64,000 nt of DNA from Brevibacillus brevis (GCF_022026395.1 NZ_CP041767.1:5428501-5492500), one strand, 5' to 3'. Positions 46,247 through 55,429 are shown, numbered from the stretch's first letter. Made by a program: numbers and translations. The notes: generated by a model not told the origin, from the sequence alone.

Positions 46247-47619
46247 TAAAACCTCTTTCGTTTGGCCGACGATGGGATCAGCATTTCCTCCCGGTACTTG
46301 GCAACCGTGCGGCGGGAGATTTCAATCCCCTCTGTAAGCAGCATCTCACCCAGCTTTTGATCTGATAACGGAGACTTCCGATCTTCTTGCTCGATCAGTG
46401 CTTTGATTCTGCGCTTAACACTCTCAGAAGAGGTCGCTTCCCCGCTGGAAGTAGAGAGTGCTGACGTAAAGAAATACTTCAGCTCAAAGATTCCGCGCGG
46501 TGTCTGAACGTATTTATTGCTGGTTGCCCGACTGATCGTCGATTCGTGCAGGCCGACCCGCTCTGCAATTTCCTTTTGTGTCATGGGCTTTAAATAATGT
46601 ATCCCCCGATCAAAAAACTCCCGTTGCATATCGAGGATGGCCTGTGTTACACGCATGAGCGTCAGGCGGCGCTGCTCCAGACTTTTTGCTAGCCACATGG
46701 CGGCATTCAGCTTATCGTGAATGAACTGCTTGGCTTCATCCTGACTTTTTTGCTGGCTCAGCATTTTTTCATAGAAGCTGTTGATTTTCAGCCGCGGTGC
46801 TGCGACATCATTGACCAATACTACATAATCATTCCCGACCTTCTCTACCGTCACATCTGGAATGACATATCTTGTCTCTACTGAAGAAAAGGCCGCCCCT
46901 GGACGCGGATTCAGCGTACGGATCAGGTCTGCCATCGCCTGTACCTCTTGAGGTGTACATCCGATTTTGTCTGCAATCCGCTGATAGCGATTGTCCGCCA
47001 AATCTTGCAGATGATTACGAACGACCTGCACGATCTTTTCATCATCGAGTGCCAAATGCTCCAGTTGCAGCAAGAGACATTCTTCCAGGCTGCGTGAAGC
47101 TACGCCTACTGGATCAAAATGCTGCAAAACGGACAACACGTCCTCAATCTCCAACATTTCAGCACCCAGGCGCGCACTCGCTTCCTCCAGTGTAATTTCC
47201 AAATACCCCTTCTCATCCAGATTCCCGATCAAAAAGAGAGCAATCTGTTTTTGCAGCGACGAGAATCCTTTTACATAGCCGAGTTGACGCTCCAAATGTT
47301 CGTACAGCGTCTCCGCACCTTGCTGGACGTAATCCAGCGGATTGTAAGTGCTTTCATTTTTCGACGAACCGTACTCACCTGTCGCGCGATTGCCTACAAT
47401 TTCTTTCCAGTCAATCTCAGGAGCTGGTTTCTCTGCTTTTGCAGAAGCGACTTCTCCAGCCACTTCAAGGTCGAAAACAGGATTTTCATTGGCCTGATCC
47501 TGCAAATAGGAGATGAGATCAATAGCTGAATACTGCAATATGGTAATCGCTTGGCGTAATTCCGGCGTCATCACTAATTTCAGTGTTTGTTCTTGAAATA
47601 ACCCCAATCCCATGTTCAT
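46246..47619 (-). CDS. rpoN: RNA polymerase sigma-54 factor
   Basis: A 457-residue sigma-54 (SigL). The Gln/Leu-rich activator region I (LFQEQTLKLVMTPELRQAITILQ), core-binding region, HTH (IAERVGLHESTISRATSNKYVQT) and the RpoN box SRRTVAKYREEM at the C-terminus are all intact. It needs AAA+ enhancer-binding activators, none of which is encoded nearby. AAGGAGG precedes ATG. In Bacillus sigL also lies near cggR/yvbJ region genes, so the location is usual. Confidence 0.95.
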   Translation of the reverse strand: MNMGLGLFQEQTLKLVMTPELRQAITILQYSAIDLISYLQDQANENPVFDLEVAGEVASAKAEKPAPEIDWKEIVGNRATGEYGSSKNESTYNPLDYVQQGAETLYEHLERQLGYVKGFSSLQKQIALFLIGNLDEKGYLEITLEEASARLGAEMLEIEDVLSVLQHFDPVGVASRSLEECLLLQLEHLALDDEKIVQVVRNHLQDLADNRYQRIADKIGCTPQEVQAMADLIRTLNPRPGAAFSSVETRYVIPDVTVEKVGNDYVVLVNDVAAPRLKINSFYEKMLSQQKSQDEAKQFIHDKLNAAMWLAKSLEQRRLTLMRVTQAILDMQREFFDRGIHYLKPMTQKEIAERVGLHESTISRATSNKYVQTPRGIFELKYFFTSALSTSSGEATSSESVKRRIKALIEQEDRKSPLSDQKLGEMLLTEGIEISRRTVAKYREEMLIPSSAKRKRF

Positions 47620-47812
47620 GAAGCTCGCCTCCTTCGCACATGCTCATGCTGCTCGATGACTCTTTATTTTCATTATATTCGTTCTCTCATGCAATTTTCC
47701 TGCCAAATTGATGAAACAGAACACAAATAATGTCGAAAGATCTTCACCGTTGGACTTTTTCACTCTCGCTTACCATATCGCTAGTTTTTTCTGCTGAACT
47801 ACTTTTTTTCGT

Positions 47813-47841
47813 TTGCATTGAGATTCTCGATGTTTTATAAT
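47813..47841 (+). promoter_or_regulatory. Promoter of tRNA-Arg
   Basis: TTGCAT (47813-47818) and TATAAT (47836-47841), 17-base spacer, about 20 bases before the tRNA. Confidence 0.7.
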
Positions 47842-47861
47842 AAAAGTTGTCGTCACAATAT

Positions 47862-47936
47862 ACGCCTGTAGCTCAGTGGATAGAGCAATGGTCTCCGGAA
47901 CCATGTGCGGGGGTTCGATTCCCTTCAGGCGTACCA
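47862..47936 (+). tRNA. tRNA-Arg (anticodon CCG)
   Basis: A 75-base cloverleaf with encoded CCA. Acceptor ACGCCTG/CAGGCGT, D-arm GCTC..GAGC, anticodon arm ATGGT-CTCCGGA-ACCAT with anticodon CCG, and T-arm GGGGGTTCGATTCCCTT. Decodes CGG. Confidence 0.96.
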
Positions 47937-48048
47937 TACTTTCAAACCAAAAGCGATCTCTTGAATTTCAAGAGGTTGCTTTTTTATGTTAAACCCTCAT
48001 GGGAACAAAAAAACAGCCCAAATAAGGACTGTTTTTCTTGTGCTACAT

Positions 48049-48531
48049 TTACTGGTTAAAGATCGCTTTGAAAGAATAAGGGATTGGTGCTATTGGGTTA
48101 GTTTCAAACATTGCATTTGGAGCCATCAGTTGAATGTAGTACTGACCCTCTTCAGGGATGTTCACTGAAAATGACGTATTACCTTTAATAACAACTCTAT
48201 GCACTGTCTCTCCTGTTGACTTCCTCACCCAGATAGTAATCGATTCAGAACTTGTTGACTGTCTGCTGAATGCAAAATCAAACGTTCCTGGTTTTGCATA
48301 AAAATTGAAATAATCAACATCTTTATTATGATTAATCGCAGCTGTGTATGAAACATTCGAATTAATATATGGAGCGAATGAAACACTATCATTTGGTTCG
48401 TATGGATCGGTCACCGAAGCAGCAGCTTTTTGGGAAGACTTCATATTTTTAGCTGGTTCTGCTGCAAATGCGGAAGCAGATGCGGATAAAGCTACTGCGA
48501 GTGTCAACAAACTAACTACGACTTTTTTCAT
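48049..48531 (-). CDS. Small secreted protein, PPC-like domain (paralogue A)
   Basis: A 160-residue protein with a signal peptide (MKKVVVSLLTLAVALSAS..AFA) and a mature domain that opens with TDPYEPNDS and SYTAAINHNKDVDYFNFYA, matching the bacterial pre-peptidase C-terminal (PPC) fold seen after secreted proteases. It ends PYSFKAIFNQ, nearly the same as its neighbour. Stand-alone PPC-like proteins have no known role; carbohydrate or protein binding outside the cell is possible. GGAGG precedes the ATG. Likely cotranscribed with paralogue B, 42 bases upstream. Confidence 0.75.
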   Translation of the reverse strand: MKKVVVSLLTLAVALSASASAFAAEPAKNMKSSQKAAASVTDPYEPNDSVSFAPYINSNVSYTAAINHNKDVDYFNFYAKPGTFDFAFSRQSTSSESITIWVRKSTGETVHRVVIKGNTSFSVNIPEEGQYYIQLMAPNAMFETNPIAPIPYSFKAIFNQ

Positions 48532-48573
48532 GAATAATACCTCCAGATATACTAGTAGAAATAGTCAGTGATC

Positions 48574-49065
48574 TTATTGATTAAAAATGGCTTTAAACGC
48601 ATAAGGGACTGGTTTAATTGGTTTTGGGTTTTCTACCATAACACGCTTGTCAAATATGTAAATCGCATATGTTCCTTCTTTAGTGATATTAGTCGTAAAG
48701 TTAACATTTCCGTTTACAGCGAAAAAGTCCTGTGTTCCTGAACCAGGCTCATCAATTTTGTGTAGAATAACCCAAAATTGTCCTTTTTCCACAGTTAAGC
48801 TGTTAAGTAAAAATTTCAGTTCGCCTGGTTTTGCATAAAATTTAAAAATATCCTTATCTTCAACATGACCAATCTCTGCCGAATATGAAGTATTCGAGTT
48901 TATATAAGAAGCAAATGCAGGATCGTCATTTGGCTCATAAGGATCATTTGCCGCCGCAGCTTTTTGAGATGATTTCGAGATTTTTACAGGCTCTGCAGCC
49001 AGTACAGATACAGAGGCAGATAATACGAGTGACAGGCTCAATAGACTTGCTACGACTTTTTTCAC
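48574..49065 (-). CDS. Small secreted protein, PPC-like domain (paralogue B)
   Basis: A 163-residue paralogue of the preceding gene product: same signal peptide type, NDPYEPNDDPAFASYINSNTSYSAEIGHVEDKD, and an identical end (P.AFKAIFNQ). I use GTG at 49065 as start since TTTGGAGGG lies eleven bases before it and the signal peptide begins there; longer upstream frames lack a ribosome binding site. Identity is highest at both ends of the mature domain and low in the middle. The upstream region carries an unusual repeated motif (49128-49160). Confidence 0.72.
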   Translation of the reverse strand: MKKVVASLLSLSLVLSASVSVLAAEPVKISKSSQKAAAANDPYEPNDDPAFASYINSNTSYSAEIGHVEDKDIFKFYAKPGELKFLLNSLTVEKGQFWVILHKIDEPGSGTQDFFAVNGNVNFTTNITKEGTYAIYIFDKRVMVENPKPIKPVPYAFKAIFNQ

Positions 49066-49127
49066 GAATAAATCCCTCCAAAAGCTGTGATAGTAGGTAC
49101 TATTATGTTTTACCATTTTATCTAAAA

Positions 49128-49160
49128 ATTGTAAATATAAGTTTTGTAATTTTTTGTAAT
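49128..49160. repeat. 33-bp TTGTAA-type motif, copy A
   Basis: Contains ATTGTAAAT, seven variable bases, TTGTAAT, three bases, TTGTAAT. A second copy with the same layout is at 49335-49367. Copy A lies 63-95 bases before the start of the secreted-protein gene, where a regulator would bind. Confidence 0.6.
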
Positions 49161-49334
49161 TATTTGATGACTTCGCTAGAATGAAGTCTATATTTATCGA
49201 ATGATGACTGATATTATCGCTCTTTGCTTTTCTCCGTATACTAGGGGTTCCCATGAGCAAAACATCCATTAGCGATTAATCCCATCAGTTATCATAAATG
49301 TAATCTATACTAATCATTACCATATTTAAAGCGT

Positions 49335-49367
49335 ATTGTAAATTCGAATCTTGTAATATTTTGTAAT
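49335..49367. repeat. 33-bp TTGTAA-type motif, copy B
   Basis: Same order as copy A: ATTGTAAAT, seven bases, TTGTAAT, three bases, TTGTAAT; only the variable bases differ. The rest of the 49066-49385 interval is AT-rich and holds no recognisable gene. Confidence 0.6.
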
Positions 49368-49385
49368 AAATTGACAGATAGTGAA

Positions 49386-49426
49386 CACAAAAAACCCCTG
49401 AAGCATTCCTCTCCTTCAGGGTTCTC
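49386..49426 (-). terminator. Terminator of the second permease operon
   Basis: AACCC.TGAAG pairs with CTTCAGGGTT around a 10-base loop, followed on the minus strand by TTTTTTG. Confidence 0.8.
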
Positions 49427-49457
49427 ACTAAACTCTTGATAATCACTCTTCGATTCC

Positions 49458-50498
49458 CTACTGATGATTCCTCGTTTTATACAAAAGATAAACAAAAAAC
49501 GGAGCTCCAATCGCTGCGGTAAAAATCCCTGCTGGCAAATCATGCGGTAAAAATACCGTTCTCCCAATTAAATCAGCCAAGACGACGAGCATCCCGCCCA
49601 AAACAGCGGAAGCCGTCAGCAAATAGCCATATGCAGAGCCTACTAGCCTACGAGCTATGTGTGGGGCCATCAACCCAATAAAACTGATTCCTCCTGCCAC
49701 ACCGACCGCAGCACCTGCCAATGCCACACTGATCGCAATCAAGAGCAAACGCTTCTTATCAATCGCTACACCAATGCCTTTGGCGATATCATCACCGAGC
49801 TCTTGGGCATTCAAATAACGGATTTGGAAAATCGTAGCGCCGAGAAACAATACGGTCCACGGAAGCAACGTTATCACATTTACCCAAGACATGCCATACA
49901 CGGTTCCTGTCATCCACCCGAGTGCATTTGAGGCTTTATGGGTTTGGGTAATCACCATGAAAAAAATTGTTAATGCCCCCATGCCTGCTGAGATACATAC
50001 CCCCACAAGTGCGAGACGAAAAGGGGAGACTCCCTCCTTCCACGCAGTGAGATACGTAAGCGTCGCGGTTAACAATCCACCGATCAAGGCCACCAATGGC
50101 ATCCATTGTACACTCACATCTTTTGCGAAGGTGATAAATGCTACCGCTGCTGCCGTCGCTCCCGCTGTAGTCCCGATTAAATCAGGCGAAGCTAACGGAT
50201 TTCGCACCAAGGACTGCAAGATGGCCCCCGATACTGCCAGGGAAGCCCCCACCATGACTGAAACGACAACGCGAGGCAATCGCCAATCGAGCACGATCAA
50301 TTCATTCTGTTCACTGCCCGCTCCCATAAAAGCTTTGATGACATCCCACACCGGAATATGCAAGCTTCCTAAGCCAATACTCAATACAATCACAGCAGAT
50401 AACAGGACAAATAGAATGAAATTAATTCCCAACGCCCGCTTATCTACATGAAAAGAAAGCGCTGGCTTTTTGGTCCGTATGACTACATATCTATGCAT
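49458..50498 (-). CDS. FecCD-family siderophore permease (second locus, subunit 2)
   Basis: A 346-residue permease with the signatures RLPRVVVSVMVGASLAVSG, RNPLASPDLIGTTAGAT and GISFIGLMAPHIARRLVG. It overlaps the upstream permease by eight bases and ends in a terminator. No ATPase follows, so it must borrow one, probably the gene at 35098. Confidence 0.92.
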   Translation of the reverse strand: MHRYVVIRTKKPALSFHVDKRALGINFILFVLLSAVIVLSIGLGSLHIPVWDVIKAFMGAGSEQNELIVLDWRLPRVVVSVMVGASLAVSGAILQSLVRNPLASPDLIGTTAGATAAAVAFITFAKDVSVQWMPLVALIGGLLTATLTYLTAWKEGVSPFRLALVGVCISAGMGALTIFFMVITQTHKASNALGWMTGTVYGMSWVNVITLLPWTVLFLGATIFQIRYLNAQELGDDIAKGIGVAIDKKRLLLIAISVALAGAAVGVAGGISFIGLMAPHIARRLVGSAYGYLLTASAVLGGMLVVLADLIGRTVFLPHDLPAGIFTAAIGAPFFVYLLYKTRNHQ

Positions 50499-51507
50499 AC
50501 GCTCTCCTCCTGACCAGCGGGATGATAAAAGCCACTCCGATCATGGCGGTTGCTACGCCTACCGGTACTTCCAAACGCATAGGCATCAATACAAGGCGTG
50601 AAAGCAAATCAGCGCAAACCAGAAAAGCTCCGCCGAAGACAATCGAATAGGGAATCAACCAGCGATGATCAAGGCCGACTAAAAAACGACAAAGATGCGG
50701 TATGATGATGCCTACAAATGCAATCGGTCCGGCGAGCGCGACACTCCCACCTGCCAAAAACACCACGATCAATATTGCTGTAGCTTTTACCAAGATAATC
50801 TTTTGGCCCAATCCAGTCGCTACATCGTCACCGAGTACCATCAAGTTTAACGAGCCGGTCAGTAGCATAGCGCCTAACCAGCCTACGAGCAAATAAGGAA
50901 TGATCATAAAAAAATGATCAAGCTGTCTTCCCTCCACAGAACCAACTAACCAGTAAAAGGCCTCTGTCATCGTCTTTTCTTGCAGCAGCATAAACAGAGA
51001 AGTCACAGACGAAGCAAAAGCGGCAACCGCTGCACCCGAAAGTGTCAGCTTAATCGGAGTCATGCCTCCCCGCCCAGCGGAAGCCAACCCGTATACGAGC
51101 AGAGCCGTCCCCCCCGCTCCGATAAAGCCCGCCCACATCATCTGCGACACGGGAAATTGCGAGCCAAATACAGCAATCGTCGTCACTATGGCTGCTGCAG
51201 CTCCAGCGTTCACACCGATAAGAGATGGTGAAGCCAAAGGGTTGCGAGTCAACGCCTGCAACAAAACACCTGCCACAGCGAGGCTGCTCCCCACCGCTAC
51301 CGCTGTCAGTGTACGCGGCATTCGGGAAGTCGTAATAATCAAGTGTTCCTCCGAACCTGAAAATTGAGTATATGCCTCTACTGCAGTAGTGAGCGAAAAC
51401 CGATTAATTCCGAAAAGGATACTAGCTACCATCACGACTGCCAGGACGACGAGTCCTGCTATGAGTACAATAGTCTTTTGCAGTCGGCTGGACAAAATCA
51501 CATTCAC
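50491..51507 (-). CDS. FecCD-family siderophore permease (second locus, subunit 1)
   Basis: A 338-residue permease with TSRMPRTLTAVAVGSSLAVAG, RNPLASPSLIGVNAGAA and PIAFVGIIIPHLCRFLVG. Starts with GTG at 51507 after AAGGGA. Divergent from its binding protein, with Fur-like sequence in between (a degenerate TGATATTGATTTTTATTATC stretch at 51616-51635 on its side). Confidence 0.92.
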   Translation of the reverse strand: MNVILSSRLQKTIVLIAGLVVLAVVMVASILFGINRFSLTTAVEAYTQFSGSEEHLIITTSRMPRTLTAVAVGSSLAVAGVLLQALTRNPLASPSLIGVNAGAAAAIVTTIAVFGSQFPVSQMMWAGFIGAGGTALLVYGLASAGRGGMTPIKLTLSGAAVAAFASSVTSLFMLLQEKTMTEAFYWLVGSVEGRQLDHFFMIIPYLLVGWLGAMLLTGSLNLMVLGDDVATGLGQKIILVKATAILIVVFLAGGSVALAGPIAFVGIIIPHLCRFLVGLDHRWLIPYSIVFGGAFLVCADLLSRLVLMPMRLEVPVGVATAMIGVAFIIPLVRRRAYA

Positions 51508-51736
51508 GCCTGGTCCCTTCTTTCCGTATGCATTCTACCTATTCTGTTTATTCGCCACCTATGTATGTAAGTTTCTCCCACTAATCAGTCTAAGCTTGAG
51601 GATAGGGCTAGTCAATGATATTGATTTTTATTATCGCTACTGGAAAATTTAGCACATAAATATCTATACTTTTCCTCTGATTCCAAAAAATATATTGACA
51701 CATTGTCATATATGCATATACAGTAGTGAAGAAAAA

Positions 51737-51751
51737 TGATAATCATTATCA
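51737..51751. promoter_or_regulatory. Perfect Fur box
   Basis: TGATAATCATTATCA matches the 7-1-7 Fur consensus at every position, 22 bases before the binding-protein start codon. Confidence 0.93.
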
Positions 51752-51773
51752 GTTAAAAGGGGGATTTTCCATC

Positions 51774-52784
51774 ATGCGCAAAACTTCCCTGCGTTTGATG
51801 CTCGGGGCTATGCTTTCCGCTGTCATGCTCGTAACAGGTTGCGGAGGACAGGCAACGCCTTCATCCGACTCATCTTCTTCTACACCAGCCGCGTCAACAA
51901 ATACATCAGCACCGGCAGCGTCTGAAGAGAGAGAAGTAAAACACTTTATGGGGTCAACAAAAATAAAAGGGACTCCTCAACGTGTCATCACTCTCACCAG
52001 TGAAAGCACAGAGGCTGTTCTCGCGTTAGGGATTACGCCAGTTGGGGCTGTCATGAGTGGCCTTGGCAAATCTGGTGACCCATGGCATCCACATATTAAA
52101 GAAAAAATGAAGGATGCAGTTGAATTGGGTGATGAGAACCAACCAAACGTTGAGCTAATCGCCAGCCTGAAGCCAGATCTGATTCTGGGAACAAAAGGAC
52201 GCCAAGGGCAAGAAAAAGTATACACTCAGCTTTCCGCGATTGCTCCAACCGTCTTCTCCGAGGATCTCGTAGGCAGATGGAAAATCAACTTTGCCCTTTA
52301 CTCCGAAGCGTTGAATAAAAAAGCTGAAGGCGACAAGCTGATGGCTGATTTTGATAAGAAGATTGAGGATGCAAAAGGAAAACTGGGTGACAAGACGAAG
52401 ATGAAAGTCTCTGTCGTTCGTTTCGTAGCTGGTAAAACTCGTCTCTACTTGAAAGACACTTTCTCTGGCGTTGTTCTGAGCCAGCTCGGTTTTGCTCGAC
52501 CAGCCTCCCAAGACATCGATGAGTTCAAAAAAGACATTCCAAAAGAACTCATGGCTGAAATGGATGGCGACGTCATGTTTTACTGGATCGGCGATCATTC
52601 CGGTGATGGATCTGCCAATAAATACACAGAGGAATGGATGAAAGATCCGCTCTATCAAAAACTGAATGTCGCGAAAAACAATAAGGCATTCCAAGTTGAC
52701 GAAGTGATCTGGAACGTAGGCGGCGGCATCCTTTCTGCTGAACTGCTTGTTGATGACATCGTAGAACGCTTCTCCAAACTGTAG
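51774..52784 (+). CDS. Siderophore-binding lipoprotein (second locus)
   Basis: A 336-residue binding protein with signal peptide and lipobox LVTGCG (Cys near 23), Ser/Thr/Ala-rich linker and the class III fold (GTPQRVITLTSESTEAVLALGITPVGA; QPNVELIASLKPDLILG). It is a paralogue of the lipoprotein at 31291 but with different binding loops, so a different siderophore is likely. Start at ATG 51774 with AAAAGGGGG upstream. Strongly Fur-regulated judging from the perfect box. Confidence 0.9.
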   Translation: MRKTSLRLMLGAMLSAVMLVTGCGGQATPSSDSSSSTPAASTNTSAPAASEEREVKHFMGSTKIKGTPQRVITLTSESTEAVLALGITPVGAVMSGLGKSGDPWHPHIKEKMKDAVELGDENQPNVELIASLKPDLILGTKGRQGQEKVYTQLSAIAPTVFSEDLVGRWKINFALYSEALNKKAEGDKLMADFDKKIEDAKGKLGDKTKMKVSVVRFVAGKTRLYLKDTFSGVVLSQLGFARPASQDIDEFKKDIPKELMAEMDGDVMFYWIGDHSGDGSANKYTEEWMKDPLYQKLNVAKNNKAFQVDEVIWNVGGGILSAELLVDDIVERFSKL

Positions 52785-52811
52785 GCTATTTACTTTCCGA
52801 TACCGTCAAAA

Positions 52812-52846
52812 AAGCAGGAGTGGTTGAGATAACCACTCCTTTTCTT
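52812..52846 (+). terminator. Terminator of second binding-protein gene
   Basis: Perfect 10-bp stem AGGAGTGGTT/AACCACTCCT with 5-base loop, then TTTTC TTTT. Confidence 0.85.
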
Positions 52847-52859
52847 TTGCCTGCTGGCA

Positions 52860-53018
52860 TTATTGATCGAGTTCCTTATTTCCAGCAGTATCCTTACTGG
52901 GCAGGATCGGATCTATTTGTTCAGGTTTACGCGAATAAGCTTTGTTTGTAACCAAAATCGTCGCACCGATGACGACGATAAAAATGAGCACCAACGCAAC
53001 GATAAAACCCGTTGTCAT
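52860..53018 (-). CDS. YtzI-like single-pass membrane protein
   Basis: A 52-residue protein: one transmembrane helix (about residues 4-24) and a short polar tail (TNKAYSRKPEQIDPI). The TSKAY..K..IDP pattern recalls Bacillus YtzI, a small membrane protein without known function. GGGGGTG lies five bases before the ATG. Monocistronic. Confidence 0.6.
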   Translation of the reverse strand: MTTGFIVALVLIFIVVIGATILVTNKAYSRKPEQIDPILPSKDTAGNKELDQ

Positions 53019-53212
53019 GCATACACCCCCGACTTTTTTCTAACTCTCATTATAGCTGATTTCCATGCGAGTCAGAACCTTCATGCATGACCAATTCATT
53101 ATAGAATAACAAACTATTCCAAATTTTGATAGGAAAATGGCTCCTATATCTCGAATAGTTACGACAATACTATCTCATTCAAATACTAGATAGATTATGC
53201 GGGGGAAATCTG

Positions 53213-55081
53213 ATGAACAAGCTTAATACCCCTTTCTTATGGAAAAAGAAACGTTCAAAAAAGGAAATCACGCAAGTTTTGTTTCCCGATCAAATATTAA
53301 AAGCATTTTTCCACTTTACGACGGATGCCATCTCCATTAGTGATCTCGATAACAATATCGTCTTGGTGAATCATGCTTTTGAGCAATACTACGGTTGGTC
53401 CATGGAGGAGATTTACGCTTCACCGCTCTGCTTTATTCCAGAAGAGTACAAGAGCGAGACCAAACAGTTATTTGATGCAGTCAGGAGCATGGGTGTCTTA
53501 CTAACGAATTATGAAACCATCAGGCAGCGAAAAGATGGCACGAAGATGGATGTCATTCTGTCGGCTGCTCCAATCAAAGACGAAACGGGAAAAATTATTG
53601 GTGCTTCCTGCATTACTCGTGACATTTCTGACCGCAAAAAAATTGAAGAGGCCTTGCGTCAAACTGAAGCCAAATATCGTCTTCTCATCGATCATACTCA
53701 GGATATCGTGACGATTTATGATTTATCCATGCGACGCATCTATGCATCTCCATCTATCGAGCAATTGGGATTTGTTCCAGCCGAGGTTACTTCCCCTAAC
53801 AATCTGCAGCTCACACATCCAGAGGATATCCCTATGTTCCGGAACAAATTTCAAGAGATCATGGCAACGAAGCAACCCGTTCATTTCGAGACACGCTCTA
53901 TGGATAGGAATGGAAACGAAGTCTCCTTTGAAACACGCGGTATCCCCATTTTAAGCGCGGTAGGAGACGTTCAAAACATCATGTTAGTCTCGCGAAATAT
54001 CACAGAACGCAAATACTCAGAGGCCGCCTTGTTTAAAAGCGAGAATACGAACAAAATCATCTCAGAATACACAGATGATCTGATTCTGATTACGGACAAA
54101 AACGGGGATATCCTCTATCTCTCCCCTTCGCATTCACGCGTAATCGAAACGAGTGAACATTGCCGTCAGCTTACCTTTGCCGAGATTCATCCAGAAGATC
54201 GCAAAACTGTTATTGACCACTTTCATCATTTGCTGGCGACCAAAGAACCAAAGATATGCGAATTCCGTTTCCAGACGAAAAATAACAAATGGATCGTTCT
54301 CGAATCAAAGGGTGCCCCCATCCTGACGAAAACGGGAGATTGTGATGGCTTTATCATCGTATCGCGGGATATTACAGAACGGCGGCATAACGAGGAACTA
54401 TTACGAAAGGCTGAGAAGCTGTCTGTGATTGGCGAGCTAGCTGCTGGAATCGCCCATGAGATTCGCAATCCGCTCACATCTTTGAAGGGCTTTATCCAAT
54501 TTCTTTATCCGAGCATGAAAGATAACCAGCAATACGCCGATATCATGCTCTCTGAACTGGACCGGATCAATTTTATTGTGAGTGAATTGCTAGTCTTGGC
54601 AAAGCCACATAGCATTCAAATCAAGCCTCTTCCGCTCATCCCATTGCTGGAAAACGTGTTGGTACTTTTGAGGTCGGAAGCCAATTTGAAAAACATCGAT
54701 TTCCGTACCGCATTTGCTTACCATCCGATCATTGCGGGAGAAGAAAACCAGCTCAAACAGGTCTTTATCAACATCATTAAAAATGCCATCGAAGCGATTG
54801 ACGGACATGGTGAGATTCATATTGCCACCGCCTTAAAAGACAATCATCAAGTACTCATTACACTCACAGATACTGGCTGTGGAATCTCTGAAGAAATGAT
54901 TCACAAGCTGGGCGCCCCCTTTTTCACGACAAAAGAAAACGGAACTGGCCTCGGCCTCATGATCAGCAGCAAAATCATGAAAGACCACAATGGCAGCTTG
55001 GAAATTAAAAGCAGGGAGCACGAAGGTACAGTGGTAGAAATAACACTGCCGATTGTACAGGGCCAAATTGGGTCATCCTAG
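53213..55081 (+). CDS. Multi-PAS sensor histidine kinase, sporulation-kinase type
   Basis: A 622-residue soluble kinase. Three PAS/PAC modules (about 30-145, 150-265, 275-395), each ending in the S/TRDITERK-type phrase, then HisKA with the H-box LAAGIAHEIRNPLTSLKGF (His415) and HATPase with NIIKNAIEAI, DTGCGIS and GTGLGL. No transmembrane helix is predicted. The H-box sequence is close to KinA/KinE-type kinases that feed Spo0F, and there is no response regulator next to it, which fits a phosphorelay kinase. The signal read by the PAS domains is unknown. GGGGGAAA precedes ATG. Confidence 0.9.
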   Translation: MNKLNTPFLWKKKRSKKEITQVLFPDQILKAFFHFTTDAISISDLDNNIVLVNHAFEQYYGWSMEEIYASPLCFIPEEYKSETKQLFDAVRSMGVLLTNYETIRQRKDGTKMDVILSAAPIKDETGKIIGASCITRDISDRKKIEEALRQTEAKYRLLIDHTQDIVTIYDLSMRRIYASPSIEQLGFVPAEVTSPNNLQLTHPEDIPMFRNKFQEIMATKQPVHFETRSMDRNGNEVSFETRGIPILSAVGDVQNIMLVSRNITERKYSEAALFKSENTNKIISEYTDDLILITDKNGDILYLSPSHSRVIETSEHCRQLTFAEIHPEDRKTVIDHFHHLLATKEPKICEFRFQTKNNKWIVLESKGAPILTKTGDCDGFIIVSRDITERRHNEELLRKAEKLSVIGELAAGIAHEIRNPLTSLKGFIQFLYPSMKDNQQYADIMLSELDRINFIVSELLVLAKPHSIQIKPLPLIPLLENVLVLLRSEANLKNIDFRTAFAYHPIIAGEENQLKQVFINIIKNAIEAIDGHGEIHIATALKDNHQVLITLTDTGCGISEEMIHKLGAPFFTTKENGTGLGLMISSKIMKDHNGSLEIKSREHEGTVVEITLPIVQGQIGSS

Positions 55082-55116
55082 AAGGGTGTACATCTCATCA
55101 TCAGTGGAGGTGCCCT

Positions 55117-55251
55117 ATGGATTTCTCCAAAATGAGCACGGGTGAGTTCGTGGCCAAAATTCGCGAATCCCAGGCGAAAAACCTGCGAAGCAGACAGCAT
55201 CAGGGCTACGGTCATCCCGAAAAACGTTTGCCTAGCAAGCAAGGTATTTAA
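55117..55251 (+). CDS. 44-residue basic hypothetical protein
   Basis: A short ORF with GGAGG seven bases before ATG, 35 bases after the kinase stop, and a terminator at its end. The peptide is polar and basic (AKIRESQAKNLRSRQHQGYGHPEKR). No family recognised. Position suggests cotranscription with the kinase. Confidence 0.5.
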   Translation: MDFSKMSTGEFVAKIRESQAKNLRSRQHQGYGHPEKRLPSKQGI

Positions 55252-55253
55252 CA

Positions 55254-55306
55254 AGCAAAAGCCCTCCCGTTGAGCTCCTTTGGCTAAAACGGGTGGGCTT
55301 TTGTCA
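55254..55306. terminator. Bidirectional terminator
   Basis: AAAAGCCC.CCCGTT pairs with AACGGG.GGGCTTTT around a 17-base loop; A and T runs serve both strands. Confidence 0.8.
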
Positions 55307-55309
55307 TTG

Positions 55310-55429
55310 TTATTGTGGATCCTGTTTATTCAGGTTACGATCTCTTTCGGACTTTTGCTTTTGGGTGCCCTGCGTCTTGCTGCTGTGTCCTTGATTGCCG
55401 CCATTCTTCGTATTTCGATTGTTTGACAT
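55310..55429 (-). CDS. 39-residue Asn/Gln/Lys-rich small protein
   Basis: Starts at ATG 55429 after GGAAGGGATT. The peptide is highly hydrophilic (SNNRNTKNGG, then SKTQGTQKQK) without hydrophobic residues, like minor acid-soluble spore proteins, but I cannot assign it to a named Ssp family. A bidirectional terminator follows. Confidence 0.45.
   Translation of the reverse strand: MSNNRNTKNGGNQGHSSKTQGTQKQKSERDRNLNKQDPQ

Noticed and set aside
48574..49269. Longer start at 49269 for the second secreted protein
   Set aside because: It would put 68 residues before a clear signal peptide and has no ribosome binding site; GTG 49065 has TTTGGAGGG.
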